A DNA stretch of 64,000 nt from Alphaproteobacteria bacterium. GTDB taxonomy: Bacteria; Pseudomonadota; Alphaproteobacteria; Micavibrionales; Micavibrionaceae. The notes under the pieces were generated by a model. That model was not told where the DNA came from and did not search any database. It was given only the letters and a program-made list of their open reading frames with translations. A program made the translations under genes and the position numbers. Below, one piece after another: positions 17,875 through 26,534 of this stretch; the stretch's first letter is position 1; each line of letters opens with the position of its first letter. The DNA lies in contig JAGYOK010000001.1 of NCBI GenBank assembly GCA_018399685.1, forward strand, positions 62,001-126,000, given 5' to 3'.

Positions 17875-18948
17875 ATGGAAGAAGAAAATAAACAGCAAAA
17901 TCCGGATCAAGCAGTTGGTAATCCATTACCGCCGCTTGGTCAGGAGCAATCTCTTGGCCCGGAAAGGCAGGTAGGAGAAAACCCGACGGAAGCCCCCAGA
18001 CAAAAGGGTGTTAAACCCGGTATAGCGGACATTCTTGCCGGTGAAGCTGGCGATTTTAAGAAAAATATACAACCATATCTTCCCGGTGAGTTAATCGGCG
18101 GTTCAATCCCCCATGTTTATGGTACAGAAGATGAAGCGGTCTGGAATGCTGCATCACAAGCATGTGGGACAGAACGTGTGCACTATGTTTATTCAGTTGA
18201 TGGAGGACGTATATGGTATTTGGCTTGCCCTTCATCATCATTATCCTCAAACCCTGATAGCTGGTGCCCTCTTGCTGCGGCTTTACCCGGAAACAGCGAA
18301 CATTGGGATAAAGAAACGGTCTATCTTTATGAACAAGAAGGTATGGCTTCAGCGCTAAGATGGGATCCAGAAACAGGACGCATGCAAGTATTCCTTGGCG
18401 CCACACGTACCATTTTGCCGCGTATGCAAAGTATGGACGCAAATTTTGTAACGATTAACCCGGAATCTGCCAGCATCGCTTTATGGCGTAACAGGATGCT
18501 TCACACCGAAAAACTATCCAGAGCTGTTATACGTGTGCTTATTCTTATGGGCATGGGAGTAAACGCTGTTGCTATGTTTGTATTGTTTTTCAGCGTTCTT
18601 TCCGTTGCCTTTATTCACGGTAACTTAAATAAAATCAAAGAAGAAACAGATCAGGCTGCGTTTAAGCTTATGGAGAATGCGGCCGAGGTGATGCAAAGCG
18701 ATACAATCAGACATATGGCAAGGGTTCAGAATCTGTTGGATAATCTTGCACAGGCGAACGGCTATCTGGTAAGATACGAAGTTTCAGGGAAACGCACAGA
18801 TTGGAATGCTGTTGTTCCGACCGCGTTGTCGGATCAGGCACGCACAGATACAAGCTATATAGATGTTGTAGGAAGTAGCGTGAGAAAACACGTGCCTAAA
18901 GTTACAAAAGAAGATGAGGACAACGTCCGTCTCATAGGGAATAAATAA
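17875..18948 (+). CDS. Bitopic pilus-assembly protein, possibly PilO2-like
   Basis: Probable inner-membrane assembly protein of the pilus-like machine. The N-terminal 60 residues are Pro/Gln/Glu-rich and probably disordered. A compact cytoplasmic domain of about 150 residues follows, with several Trp and paired Cys residues (YLACPSSS, WCPLAAAL). One strong membrane segment lies near residues 222-247 (MGMGVNAVAMFVLFFSVLSVAFI). A periplasmic coiled-coil-like stretch and a small C-terminal domain close the protein. Such an arrangement (cytoplasmic domain, one helix, periplasmic part) is that of type IVb PilO2 or of PilM-PilN fusions. No conserved motif settles it. The gene begins 14 bases after the platform gene. 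Confidence 0.6.
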   Translation: MEEENKQQNPDQAVGNPLPPLGQEQSLGPERQVGENPTEAPRQKGVKPGIADILAGEAGDFKKNIQPYLPGELIGGSIPHVYGTEDEAVWNAASQACGTERVHYVYSVDGGRIWYLACPSSSLSSNPDSWCPLAAALPGNSEHWDKETVYLYEQEGMASALRWDPETGRMQVFLGATRTILPRMQSMDANFVTINPESASIALWRNRMLHTEKLSRAVIRVLILMGMGVNAVAMFVLFFSVLSVAFIHGNLNKIKEETDQAAFKLMENAAEVMQSDTIRHMARVQNLLDNLAQANGYLVRYEVSGKRTDWNAVVPTALSDQARTDTSYIDVVGSSVRKHVPKVTKEDEDNVRLIGNK

Positions 18949-18990
18949 ACTTATATAACATGTTGTTGTAATTATATTATTGGTAGAAAA

Positions 18991-19533
18991 ATGGATACAA
19001 AGAAATTTAATTTTATAAATCTTAATTATAAGGCATTTGTAAAATACCTAAATCCAAGATCGTTTAGCAATCTTGATGTTTTTCTTGAATCTTTGCCCCA
19101 AAACACAAACAAAGCTTTGTTAATAATAGCGGCGGCAGTGTGGGTGTCTGCCGGTATTCTGGGACTATCTGCCACTATAAAAATGCAGGAAGCTGCACAA
19201 TTATCAGTAGAGCGTCGGGAGGCCAAGGTTTTGTTGCCTGCCGTTCCCAGAATTCAGGATAAGCCGGTGGAGGCGAGGGATGTTATGGCTTTTGTGGATG
19301 AGTTACAGAAAACATACAAAGGCCTTGAAATCAAAGGGGGTTCCTCTAATATTACTGTGACCGCAAAATCAACGTCCATGTTTGGTGAGTTTCGTGAGGC
19401 CATCGGACATATCCAAAACGGAGGTCTTGGCTGGCGTGTGAACGTGGATAAACTGTGTGTAGGAAAAGAGTGTAATCCTAATCCTCTCACTGCTTCGTTA
19501 AAAATTAATAAGGTCTCTGTTGAAAAAGAATGA
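18991..19533 (+). CDS. Bitopic pilus-assembly protein, PilO/GspM-like by topology
   Basis: A 180-residue protein that I cannot assign to a family by motif. It has a short cytoplasmic N-terminus, one membrane segment at about residues 42-62 (LLIIAAAVWVSAGILGLSA), then a helical linker and a small periplasmic domain (ITVTAKSTSMFGEFREAIGHI). That small domain has the alternating pattern of the ferredoxin-like fold seen in PilO and GspM. Two Cys (LCVGKEC) near the C-terminus could form a disulphide. Its place between the PilO2-like gene and the prepilin-like genes, and its topology, suggest an alignment-complex subunit. This is inference. Confidence 0.55.
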   Translation: MDTKKFNFINLNYKAFVKYLNPRSFSNLDVFLESLPQNTNKALLIIAAAVWVSAGILGLSATIKMQEAAQLSVERREAKVLLPAVPRIQDKPVEARDVMAFVDELQKTYKGLEIKGGSSNITVTAKSTSMFGEFREAIGHIQNGGLGWRVNVDKLCVGKECNPNPLTASLKINKVSVEKE

Positions 19534-19581
19534 TATGAGATGTTTGGGGTTATTTCCTAAGGGAAAGAAAGTAGTGAATTA

Positions 19582-20316
19582 ATGTGTAAGAGCCGTTTTG
19601 ACAAGGTTATAGGAGGGAGTCAGCACGCTAATCAAAGCGGTAATGTTCTGTTTCTTATCCTTATTGCTGTGGCACTATTTGCGGCTCTTTCATACGCTGT
19701 GACATCTTCTACACGTACGGGTGGTGGCGCCGCCAGTAATGAAACAAATTTGATTAGCTCTGCCCAGATCACACAATACCCTGCTGCTGTAAGCACTGCT
19801 GTTATTCGTATGGTAATCTCCGGCGTATCCGTTGATGAAATTCGTTTTAATCGTCCTGAAAATGATGAATTTGATGATCTGGATTCAACAAATATAGGAG
19901 TTTTTCACCCAAATGGCGGTGGGGCATCATATATTCCTGCACCTGAGGATGTTATGGCTGATGGCCAACCCGGCGACTGGACTTTTAACGCAGAAATGGA
20001 AGTCCCGGAAATTGGCCTGTCCGGTATTGGCGGAAACGATATAATCGCTTATCTCGTAGGGTTGCGTAAATCTATTTGCATGAAAATTAACGAAGAATAC
20101 GGTATAGGTTCCACAATACCTGAGCTTGAAGGTGGAAACTCCGCCAATTTTGAGGTTCGTATGTATGACGATGGCACCAACGATTATGAAATACCAGAGG
20201 ACGACGTCCCCGATATTGATGATGGCTCGGGAACTTTTGATGGCCAACCCTTCGGCTGTTTTCAAGATGGTGGTGGCGGTAATTATGTTTATTATCACGT
20301 CGTTTTGGAGCGCTAA
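19582..20316 (+). CDS. Prepilin-like protein A (atypical leader, no Glu5)
   Basis: The 18-residue basic N-terminus ends in NQSG and is followed by a hydrophobic helix beginning NVLFLILIAVALFAALS. This is a class III (prepilin-type) leader layout with cleavage expected after the Gly. The Glu normally at position 5 of the mature pilin is missing. The soluble part of about 200 residues is acidic and Gly/Asp-rich, with a motif SVDEIRFNRPENDEFDDL and a block FHPNGGGASYIPAPEDV. Both are shared with the protein at 54002-54712. A Cys pair is present in the second half. It is followed with a one-base overlap (TAATG) by the next prepilin-like gene, so the two are translationally coupled. It may be a pilin, minor pilin or pseudopilin; which one cannot be told. 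Confidence 0.72.
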   Translation: MCKSRFDKVIGGSQHANQSGNVLFLILIAVALFAALSYAVTSSTRTGGGAASNETNLISSAQITQYPAAVSTAVIRMVISGVSVDEIRFNRPENDEFDDLDSTNIGVFHPNGGGASYIPAPEDVMADGQPGDWTFNAEMEVPEIGLSGIGGNDIIAYLVGLRKSICMKINEEYGIGSTIPELEGGNSANFEVRMYDDGTNDYEIPEDDVPDIDDGSGTFDGQPFGCFQDGGGGNYVYYHVVLER

Positions 20317-21095
20317 TGAAAGCTTCATTGGGTAATTATATTAAAATGAGATTTTTTTGTAATTCAGGAAAAGCAGCTGTTATTATAGATAAAGAGAATC
20401 AGCGCGGAAGTGCTCTTGTATATATTCTTATCGCTATTGCTCTGTTGGCTGCATTGACCGTAACTTTTATGGGTTCATCTAGCCAGCAGACATCTTCGCA
20501 AAACTCCTTCCGACTGATAACAGATTTACGTAGTCGTATCGATATAATTCGTTCTGCTGTGCAGGAATGTGTTTTGTCTTATCCAAAGGGTGATTTGACG
20601 ATTGATAACGATGCCTCCGGTACGGATCCTTACGCACGCCGCAATTTTCCAATTAAACCAAATTCCACACATTTCAATGGTGCGGCTATAGGCCCGACAA
20701 CAGGGCAACTTGCTGCTGACATTCGTTGCCCTGGTAATCCGGGAAGTGATAATAATCATGCATTAATATTTAAGAGCACATCAGGGAAATTCTTACCTCC
20801 GCCGCCGGAAATGTTTAAACCTTGGCAATATTACAATGGCGCAGATGGCGTTTATTTTTGGACTAGAACAGAAAAAACAGACGCATATATCATATCAGCG
20901 TTGGACAAACTTGATGATCAGTTTGGAGAATGTGAGGCTGATGTAGTGGATGCAACAAGCGGAGCCGTTGATCTGGATAGTAACGGGGAAACACGCTGTG
21001 AAGGAGGTTTCCGCTGTTTTCGTATACGTATGACCATTAGCAATACAGCTATATATAATGGTGACAGCGATAACGACGAAGCTGCTTGTCCATAG
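20316..21095 (+). CDS. Prepilin-like protein B (atypical leader, no Glu5)
   Basis: Second prepilin-like protein, 259 residues from the coupled ATG (an alternative ATG lies ten codons later). The N-terminal basic region ends in NQRG and is followed by SALVYILIAIALLAALTVTFM. This matches the pattern of protein A and of the third member at 54 kb, again without Glu5. The soluble domain holds the segment SQNSFRLITDLRSRIDIIRSAVQEC, a helix continuing the N-terminal one as in pilins. It has eight or so Cys, which may form several disulphides, and a Pro-rich loop (LPPPPEMFKPWQYYNG). The latter resembles the region seen in some minor pilins. It is the last gene of the cluster and ends two bases before the convergent kinase gene. 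Confidence 0.7.
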   Translation: MKASLGNYIKMRFFCNSGKAAVIIDKENQRGSALVYILIAIALLAALTVTFMGSSSQQTSSQNSFRLITDLRSRIDIIRSAVQECVLSYPKGDLTIDNDASGTDPYARRNFPIKPNSTHFNGAAIGPTTGQLAADIRCPGNPGSDNNHALIFKSTSGKFLPPPPEMFKPWQYYNGADGVYFWTRTEKTDAYIISALDKLDDQFGECEADVVDATSGAVDLDSNGETRCEGGFRCFRIRMTISNTAIYNGDSDNDEAACP

Positions 21096-21097
21096 GA

Positions 21098-23053
21098 TTA
21101 TCTCGGAAATAGTCGCTTGATATCCAAAATAACCCGCGAAAATTCATTATTGATTTCTTCCACACATGCTGAACAATTATCCTGCGTGTTGCTGTGATTT
21201 TGTAAACGGGAAGCAAGATCTCCAAGTTGCTTGCAGCAAGCTGAACGCGCTGCGCCTTTTAAACTGTGCCCCAAATCAGATAAGAGCTTTCCATCACCGT
21301 TTTTAAGAGCTTTATTAATTTTTTCTATTAGTGGTGCGGTCATATCAATGAACATATACATCATGTCTCTCGTACCTTTATCCATAGCGCCGATTTGCTC
21401 AAGTAGACAATTTTGGTCAATGGATGGCGTTTCAATTTTAGGATATGTTTTATTTTTAGGTTTATACGGACATTCTTCAATGTTTAGCAGACACCAACGG
21501 ACGAGCAGTCCTCTAAGCTGACCAATTGTAACAGGCTTCAAAAGATACTCGTCAAACCCGTAATTTATATAATGCTCGCGCTGAGTAAGCTGCACATCTG
21601 CTGTCAAAGCTATTATAGGAATATCTTTGCTGACCATGGCATAACCATTTCTGATAATGCTGACCAGTTCGTATCCATCCATTTCAGGCATATGTAGATC
21701 GGTAATCAGAATATTGTAATTTCCTTTTTCAAGGTGCTCCAGCGCCTCTTTTCCGTTACTAACGAAATCAGCATCACAGCCCAAATGTTCCAGTTGTCTG
21801 CGGATTATTTCACGCACACTGTCAGTATCTTCCGCTACAAGCAATTTAGCATTATCTTCAATCATAGCCTTGTTCTGGGTTGCCGCACTTTTGACAGCCT
21901 CCCCTAAACCACGGCGGCTGGCCGGTTTGGTAATATATTGAGCACCCAAGGAATGTAGACTATGCGCCAACCCGACATCATCACGCACTGTATACATAAT
22001 CAGGCCGATATAAGGGCGCAAAACGGTAAGCTCGTGCATCAGATCAAGGCCAAGCCCGTCAGGCAACCCCTGATCAATAACCGCAACGTCAAAAGGACTT
22101 TGTAAAGCCATTGTCATAGCTTCATTACAGGTCGAGCATTGTTCTACTCGCGCCCCCATAGAGCGCAGCGAAGTCACGATTTCCCTGGCGCCTTGTGGAT
22201 GATCCTCTATTGATAGAACTGATATTCCCTCCAGATTAGGCAACTCTACGCGCTCTTCGTCCGTGCTAATTTCTTCGGTGGGGATTTCAAACCAGAATAT
22301 TGATCCTTGCCCTTCGGTACTTTCAACGCCGATTTTCCCTTCCATAAGTTCGACCAGCTTCTTGGAAATGGATAAACCAAGCCCAGTACCGCCATATTTA
22401 CGCGAGGTTGTATTATCCGCCTGAGTAAATGAGGAGAATAGCTTACCGCATACTTCATAAGGGATGCCTATTCCTGTATCAATAACCTCAAAGCGCAAAA
22501 CCAGAGCGCCTTCGGGTACCTTGATATGTTCTGCCACTGTACTAACCCGCACTGTAACACTACCTTCATGGGTGAATTTAAGCGCATTGCCACATAAATT
22601 CATAATGATCTGGCGCAAACGTTTTGGATCTCCAAGTACTACAAAAGGGACATCAGTTCCAATGTCATCAATAAGCCGTACATGAGCGCCGCGCACTTTG
22701 ACGGATAAAGCCTCCAATATACCGCGCACAAGCAGGCGCACCGGCACTTCATAAATGTCTAGTTCCATCGCTCCGGCATCCATTTTTGCCACATCCAGCA
22801 CATCATCGAGAATTTCCAGTAAGCCGCTGGATGCATTTTGTGCAGTTTTAACCATAGAGGCTATTTTTTCACTTGGTTCTTCTTCGGCAATAAGCTCCAG
22901 CAAACCATAAATTGTTTGCATGGGTGTGCGAATTTCATGGCTTATAGTTGCTAGAAAATTGGATTTTTGCTGCGCCAGTTCATCAGCTTCCGCTACGGCT
23001 TGCTTTAAAGCGGCGATTGTATCTTGCGTATTTATTTCTTTTTCTGGTGTCAT
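21098..23053 (-). CDS. Hybrid sensor histidine kinase with two receiver domains and Hpt
   Basis: Soluble hybrid kinase of 651 residues with no membrane segment or PAS domain. A short coiled-coil leads to the dimerisation domain with H39 in [14 protein letters not shown]. The ATPase domain has NLCGNALKF (N box), DTGIGIP (G1) and GGTGLGLSI (G2). Receiver 1 (about 275-390) has its Asp in VIDQGLPDG. Receiver 2 (about 400-520) has its Asp in [13 protein letters not shown]. The C-terminal Hpt domain carries the phosphorylatable His in [11 protein letters not shown]. This is an internal phosphorelay whose Hpt could phosphorylate a stand-alone receiver. The lone response regulator at 11026 is the nearest one. 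The gene converges on the pilus-like cluster and is divergent from asd. Confidence 0.93.
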   Translation of the reverse strand: MTPEKEINTQDTIAALKQAVAEADELAQQKSNFLATISHEIRTPMQTIYGLLELIAEEEPSEKIASMVKTAQNASSGLLEILDDVLDVAKMDAGAMELDIYEVPVRLLVRGILEALSVKVRGAHVRLIDDIGTDVPFVVLGDPKRLRQIIMNLCGNALKFTHEGSVTVRVSTVAEHIKVPEGALVLRFEVIDTGIGIPYEVCGKLFSSFTQADNTTSRKYGGTGLGLSISKKLVELMEGKIGVESTEGQGSIFWFEIPTEEISTDEERVELPNLEGISVLSIEDHPQGAREIVTSLRSMGARVEQCSTCNEAMTMALQSPFDVAVIDQGLPDGLGLDLMHELTVLRPYIGLIMYTVRDDVGLAHSLHSLGAQYITKPASRRGLGEAVKSAATQNKAMIEDNAKLLVAEDTDSVREIIRRQLEHLGCDADFVSNGKEALEHLEKGNYNILITDLHMPEMDGYELVSIIRNGYAMVSKDIPIIALTADVQLTQREHYINYGFDEYLLKPVTIGQLRGLLVRWCLLNIEECPYKPKNKTYPKIETPSIDQNCLLEQIGAMDKGTRDMMYMFIDMTAPLIEKINKALKNGDGKLLSDLGHSLKGAARSACCKQLGDLASRLQNHSNTQDNCSACVEEINNEFSRVILDIKRLFPR

Positions 23054-23166
23054 GGTTTCTTCATGTCAGGCAGCAAATGTTAAGAAAGGCTTGCAATACT
23101 GCAATGCTATAAGCTATCACAGTCTCTTAGCTATCCATAGAATATGAATATGATTAGGAGAAAAAA

Positions 23167-24177
23167 ATGGGATATAAAGTCGCTGTAGCAGGAGCAACGG
23201 GCAATGTTGGCCGCGAGCTTTTGAATATACTTGATGAGCGTAATTTTCCCGCGGATGATGTAATAGCACTGGCTTCCAGCCGTTCGGCAGGAAGAGAAGT
23301 ATACTGTGGTGATAAAGCCACCAAGGTTCAGGACATCGCCAACTTTGATTTTAAGGGCGTTGATATTGTGCTCTCATCGCCCGGAGCAAAAGTTTCCGCA
23401 CAATATTCTCCGGTTGCGGCCAAGGCTGGCGCGGTTGTAATTGACAACACCAGTCATTTCCGTATGGATCCGGATGTCCCCCTGATAGTTCCAGAAGTTA
23501 ATCCCGAAGCCATAAAAAATTATTCAAAAAAGAATATTATTGCCAATCCTAATTGCTCTACTATTCAAATGGTCGTTGCTCTCAAGCCTATTCATGACGC
23601 TGCCGGAATCCGCCGCGTGGTTGTAAGCACCTATCAATCTGTTTCCGGTTCTGGCAAAGCCGCAATGGATGAGCTGTTTAATCAGACCAAGGGTATCTAT
23701 ATGAACCAGTCTCCCGTGCCCAATATTTATCCAAAGCAGATTGCATTTAATGCCATTCCGCAAATTGACGATTTTCTGGATAACGGCATGACCAAAGAAG
23801 AAATGAAGATGGTTGAAGAGACCAGAAAGATACTTGATCCTAAAATTGAGGTTTGTGCATCTTGCGTACGCGTGCCTGTATTTCTAAGCCATGCCGAGAT
23901 GATTAATATCGAGATGGAAAGAGATCTTTCCCCGGATCAGGCCAGAACTATCTGGCGCGAGTTTGAAGGTATAACAGTAATCGACCTTGATAACGAAGAT
24001 CTGGAATACATAACACCAAAAGAAGTGCAGGGTGAAGACGATGTCTATATTTCGCGCATTCGTAAAGACCCAACGGTTAAACATGGCCTTAATTTTTGGT
24101 GCGTAGCCGATAATCTGCGTAAGGGAGCCGCGCTTAACGCAGTACAAATAGCCGAGCTTTTGATTAAGGAAATATAG
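23167..24177 (+). CDS. asd: Aspartate-semialdehyde dehydrogenase
   Basis: Reduces aspartyl-4-phosphate to aspartate semialdehyde with NADPH, at the branch to lysine, diaminopimelate, threonine and methionine. The Rossmann motif is VAGATGNVGREL. The catalytic Cys is in NPNCSTIQ near residue 130. The His partner is in RVPVFLSHAEM near residue 240. The protein has 336 residues, the usual length of the bacterial class. AGGAG lies 6 bases before the ATG. It is divergent from the kinase and convergent with the ATP12 gene. Confidence 0.96.
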   Translation: MGYKVAVAGATGNVGRELLNILDERNFPADDVIALASSRSAGREVYCGDKATKVQDIANFDFKGVDIVLSSPGAKVSAQYSPVAAKAGAVVIDNTSHFRMDPDVPLIVPEVNPEAIKNYSKKNIIANPNCSTIQMVVALKPIHDAAGIRRVVVSTYQSVSGSGKAAMDELFNQTKGIYMNQSPVPNIYPKQIAFNAIPQIDDFLDNGMTKEEMKMVEETRKILDPKIEVCASCVRVPVFLSHAEMINIEMERDLSPDQARTIWREFEGITVIDLDNEDLEYITPKEVQGEDDVYISRIRKDPTVKHGLNFWCVADNLRKGAALNAVQIAELLIKEI

Positions 24178-24193
24178 GAACAGGATCAAAGCA

Positions 24194-24898
24194 CTATAAA
24201 TAATTGCGATATGCTTCACAAACCTTCAGGTCACGCAGGCTTGCCTGTTGTTTATGCTCGCTCAAAGGATCACGGCCATACTCGTCCAAAAGGTAAAATC
24301 TGTCCTTATAGTGCTCCTCAACAAAGCAGGCCTTAAAAATTTCCTCAGCCGTGGCCTGCCCTTCTATTAGAGCCAGCCCCAGCACTAAAGACCCGCAGAC
24401 AGGCACAGCCACTTGAAGCAGATTAAAAACATCATCGCTCATTGCTTCAACATGAGCAGCAACCGATTCATGAAGCTGCGGCGCCTGCTTTAGCGCTTTA
24501 ATTTCTGTAGTTGTTTTTAAGGGATGGCCGAAACGCTCTTCCACCCAATTACGCCACCTTGCCCAATTAGCCTCTTGTTCATCCTGCAATTCCTGAGGTT
24601 TATCAGCTAAATAGCATATAAGATCAGTATCCAGATATTTTAAAACCGCCTCGTTCATCGCCGCTCTTTTTTTGCGAACCTGCTCTATATAAGTGCTTAG
24701 AATTTGGGTAAATGGCATGTTTCCAGGGTTGATCTTTTTTTCCTGCGCCGCCCATTCCTTTACGATCTCTGCGGCAATCTGCTCGTTTTGTGCCAGCAAA
24801 AGAGCGCCGGACGCAGTTTTTACCGCTTTACCGTCGAGCAATATCGCGTAACCTTCCGGTTTTTTCTCGTAAGATACCAGAGTATAAAATCGTTTCAT
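24194..24898 (-). CDS. ATP12-family F1-ATPase assembly chaperone
   Basis: Alphaproteobacterial and mitochondrial-type chaperone that helps the F1 alpha subunit assemble. The N-terminal KRFYTLVSYEKKPEGYAILLDGKAVKT region is the family hallmark. EWAAQEKKINPGNMPFT and the C-terminal helix bundle follow. The ORF track extends upstream to ATG 25012 with a hydrophobic lead, but this runs into the previous coding region. ATG 24898 begins exactly at MKRFYTL, with AGGAATAAA upstream. The protein then has 234 residues. It is 7 bases downstream of the AsmA-like gene. Presence of this family supports an alphaproteobacterial origin. Confidence 0.9.
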   Translation of the reverse strand: MKRFYTLVSYEKKPEGYAILLDGKAVKTASGALLLAQNEQIAAEIVKEWAAQEKKINPGNMPFTQILSTYIEQVRKKRAAMNEAVLKYLDTDLICYLADKPQELQDEQEANWARWRNWVEERFGHPLKTTTEIKALKQAPQLHESVAAHVEAMSDDVFNLLQVAVPVCGSLVLGLALIEGQATAEEIFKACFVEEHYKDRFYLLDEYGRDPLSEHKQQASLRDLKVCEAYRNYL

Positions 24899-24905
24899 AA
24901 TACGT

Positions 24906-26465
24906 TTATTCCTGCTTTGGCTCTTCTTTAGATTTTGGCTCTTTAAGAGAAATATAAGGAACACAGGAAGAACCGCTCCCGGATCTTTGCAAACTGGCTT
25001 GAACGAAATCATATTGATCTTTGCTCAGCTTGATTTTATCAAGCCCGCCGTCATCTGAAAGATAAAAAGACGTATCAAATGGGCTGTGATTGTCGTTTGC
25101 CGATGTTTCTCTAACTCTGATAATCCCGTCTTTTGTATCCATAGCAAATTTTTTGTACTCATTTGTGGCAAGGGAGCCAATTCCGCATCGGATCTGAGCG
25201 CTTTGTTTCCCGGAGAACTCATGTGGCAGGTTCGCAAACCACGGACGCACGAAAGCAATGTCCAGATTACCATCTTGTACTATAATATTGGTAACATTGC
25301 TTGCAGTTTCTTTTAACAGCATAAATGCGGGCATAAGCTCCCGATCATCTTTGCCTGTAATCTTGCCTATTCGCAAAAGCCCGTCTTCTTTCATAACGTC
25401 AAAATCAAGCGCTTCATATGACGCGTCTCCGGCTAGAACGTTCTCAAGATATACATGAACACTCAAATCGCGGTTATCCAAAAATCCCCAAAAGCCATTT
25501 GTACCAGAGGCTTCTCTCGAATATCCCATAAGCTCCCGTATGCGGGTAAAAATAGCAAAAACACTTTCCTCACCAACTAGATCCTCTAAAACAATTTTTT
25601 CAGATGTGATATCACCGGAAAGTTTTGTACGTAAATTCCCCGCTTGCGCTTTTTCTATGATTATGTCGGGGGAAATAACGGTATTCATATTTTGAATATC
25701 TAAAGCTCCCTTAACCTTGAACATATCATCCCCCACAGAGGAAATGGTGAGATTAGCGCCTATAGATTTATCTCCCGAGCGCAACTCAAATTCTTCTATT
25801 TTCAGGTGTTTTGAAGATATGTGGTTATATGTGCCTTTGGCTTGTACGTCTGCAAAGTTAAATGCAAAAGGAGTTATGGGGGCAAGGACATAATTATATT
25901 TCCCTGTGAAGCTTTTTTGCACTTCAAGGCCTGCTTCAAAATTCCATGGCTGCAATCCAATTTTACCATTTGCACGAAGCGTTGCTTGTTTGCCAACCTG
26001 ATCGTGATCGATAAAGATTTTATCAATATAAAATTCTTTAGGCATAAAAACGCCTTTAATCGCTGAAAGCCCGTCAACATAAAACTCCGAAACGCGTGGA
26101 GAACGGGTGGCCACGTCCAAAAAGGGCATGCCTATACGTAATTTTTTAACTTTAACCAGAGGCACAATATCGTCGGGACTGGATAAGATATCTACATCCT
26201 CAACGTCCAGACTCACAGAAGGAAAGAAGCCCATATGGTTTAATTTCCCAAGCTTAACAGGACGCCTGCCGGAAAACTCGGAAATAAAACCGCGCACACC
26301 CTCGTGCCAGATCTCGCCATTACCACCCATATTGGCCAGAACTGTTATAATCACCAGCATAAAAGCCAAAAGAAAGAAGCATATTTTAAGAAACGTCATA
26401 AACCATTCATATGGAGTTTTTTGCTTTTTGTCTTTTGGGTTAAGAAGGTAAGATTCTTCATTCAT
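24906..26465 (-). CDS. AsmA-like inner-membrane protein
   Basis: A 519-residue protein with one N-terminal membrane helix (residues about 22-45, FLKICFFLLAFMLVIITVLANMG) and a large periplasmic part. The part after the helix (GFFPSVSLDVEDVDILSS) and the long run of alternating beta-strand segments resemble the AsmA/TamB repeating-beta-groove family, which is linked to phospholipid movement to the outer membrane. No enzyme motif is seen. The C-terminus has Cys followed by a Pro/Lys/Glu-rich tail. It lies between the pseudouridine synthase and ATP12 genes, in the position where many alphaproteobacteria have other small genes. The assignment is moderate. Confidence 0.6.
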   Translation of the reverse strand: MNEESYLLNPKDKKQKTPYEWFMTFLKICFFLLAFMLVIITVLANMGGNGEIWHEGVRGFISEFSGRRPVKLGKLNHMGFFPSVSLDVEDVDILSSPDDIVPLVKVKKLRIGMPFLDVATRSPRVSEFYVDGLSAIKGVFMPKEFYIDKIFIDHDQVGKQATLRANGKIGLQPWNFEAGLEVQKSFTGKYNYVLAPITPFAFNFADVQAKGTYNHISSKHLKIEEFELRSGDKSIGANLTISSVGDDMFKVKGALDIQNMNTVISPDIIIEKAQAGNLRTKLSGDITSEKIVLEDLVGEESVFAIFTRIRELMGYSREASGTNGFWGFLDNRDLSVHVYLENVLAGDASYEALDFDVMKEDGLLRIGKITGKDDRELMPAFMLLKETASNVTNIIVQDGNLDIAFVRPWFANLPHEFSGKQSAQIRCGIGSLATNEYKKFAMDTKDGIIRVRETSANDNHSPFDTSFYLSDDGGLDKIKLSKDQYDFVQASLQRSGSGSSCVPYISLKEPKSKEEPKQE

Positions 26466-26534
26466 TAATCTGTTCTTTCTGCTTTTGCTCGCCAGCGTTT
26501 ATAATCTGGCACTCATTATAAAGAGCATACAATC

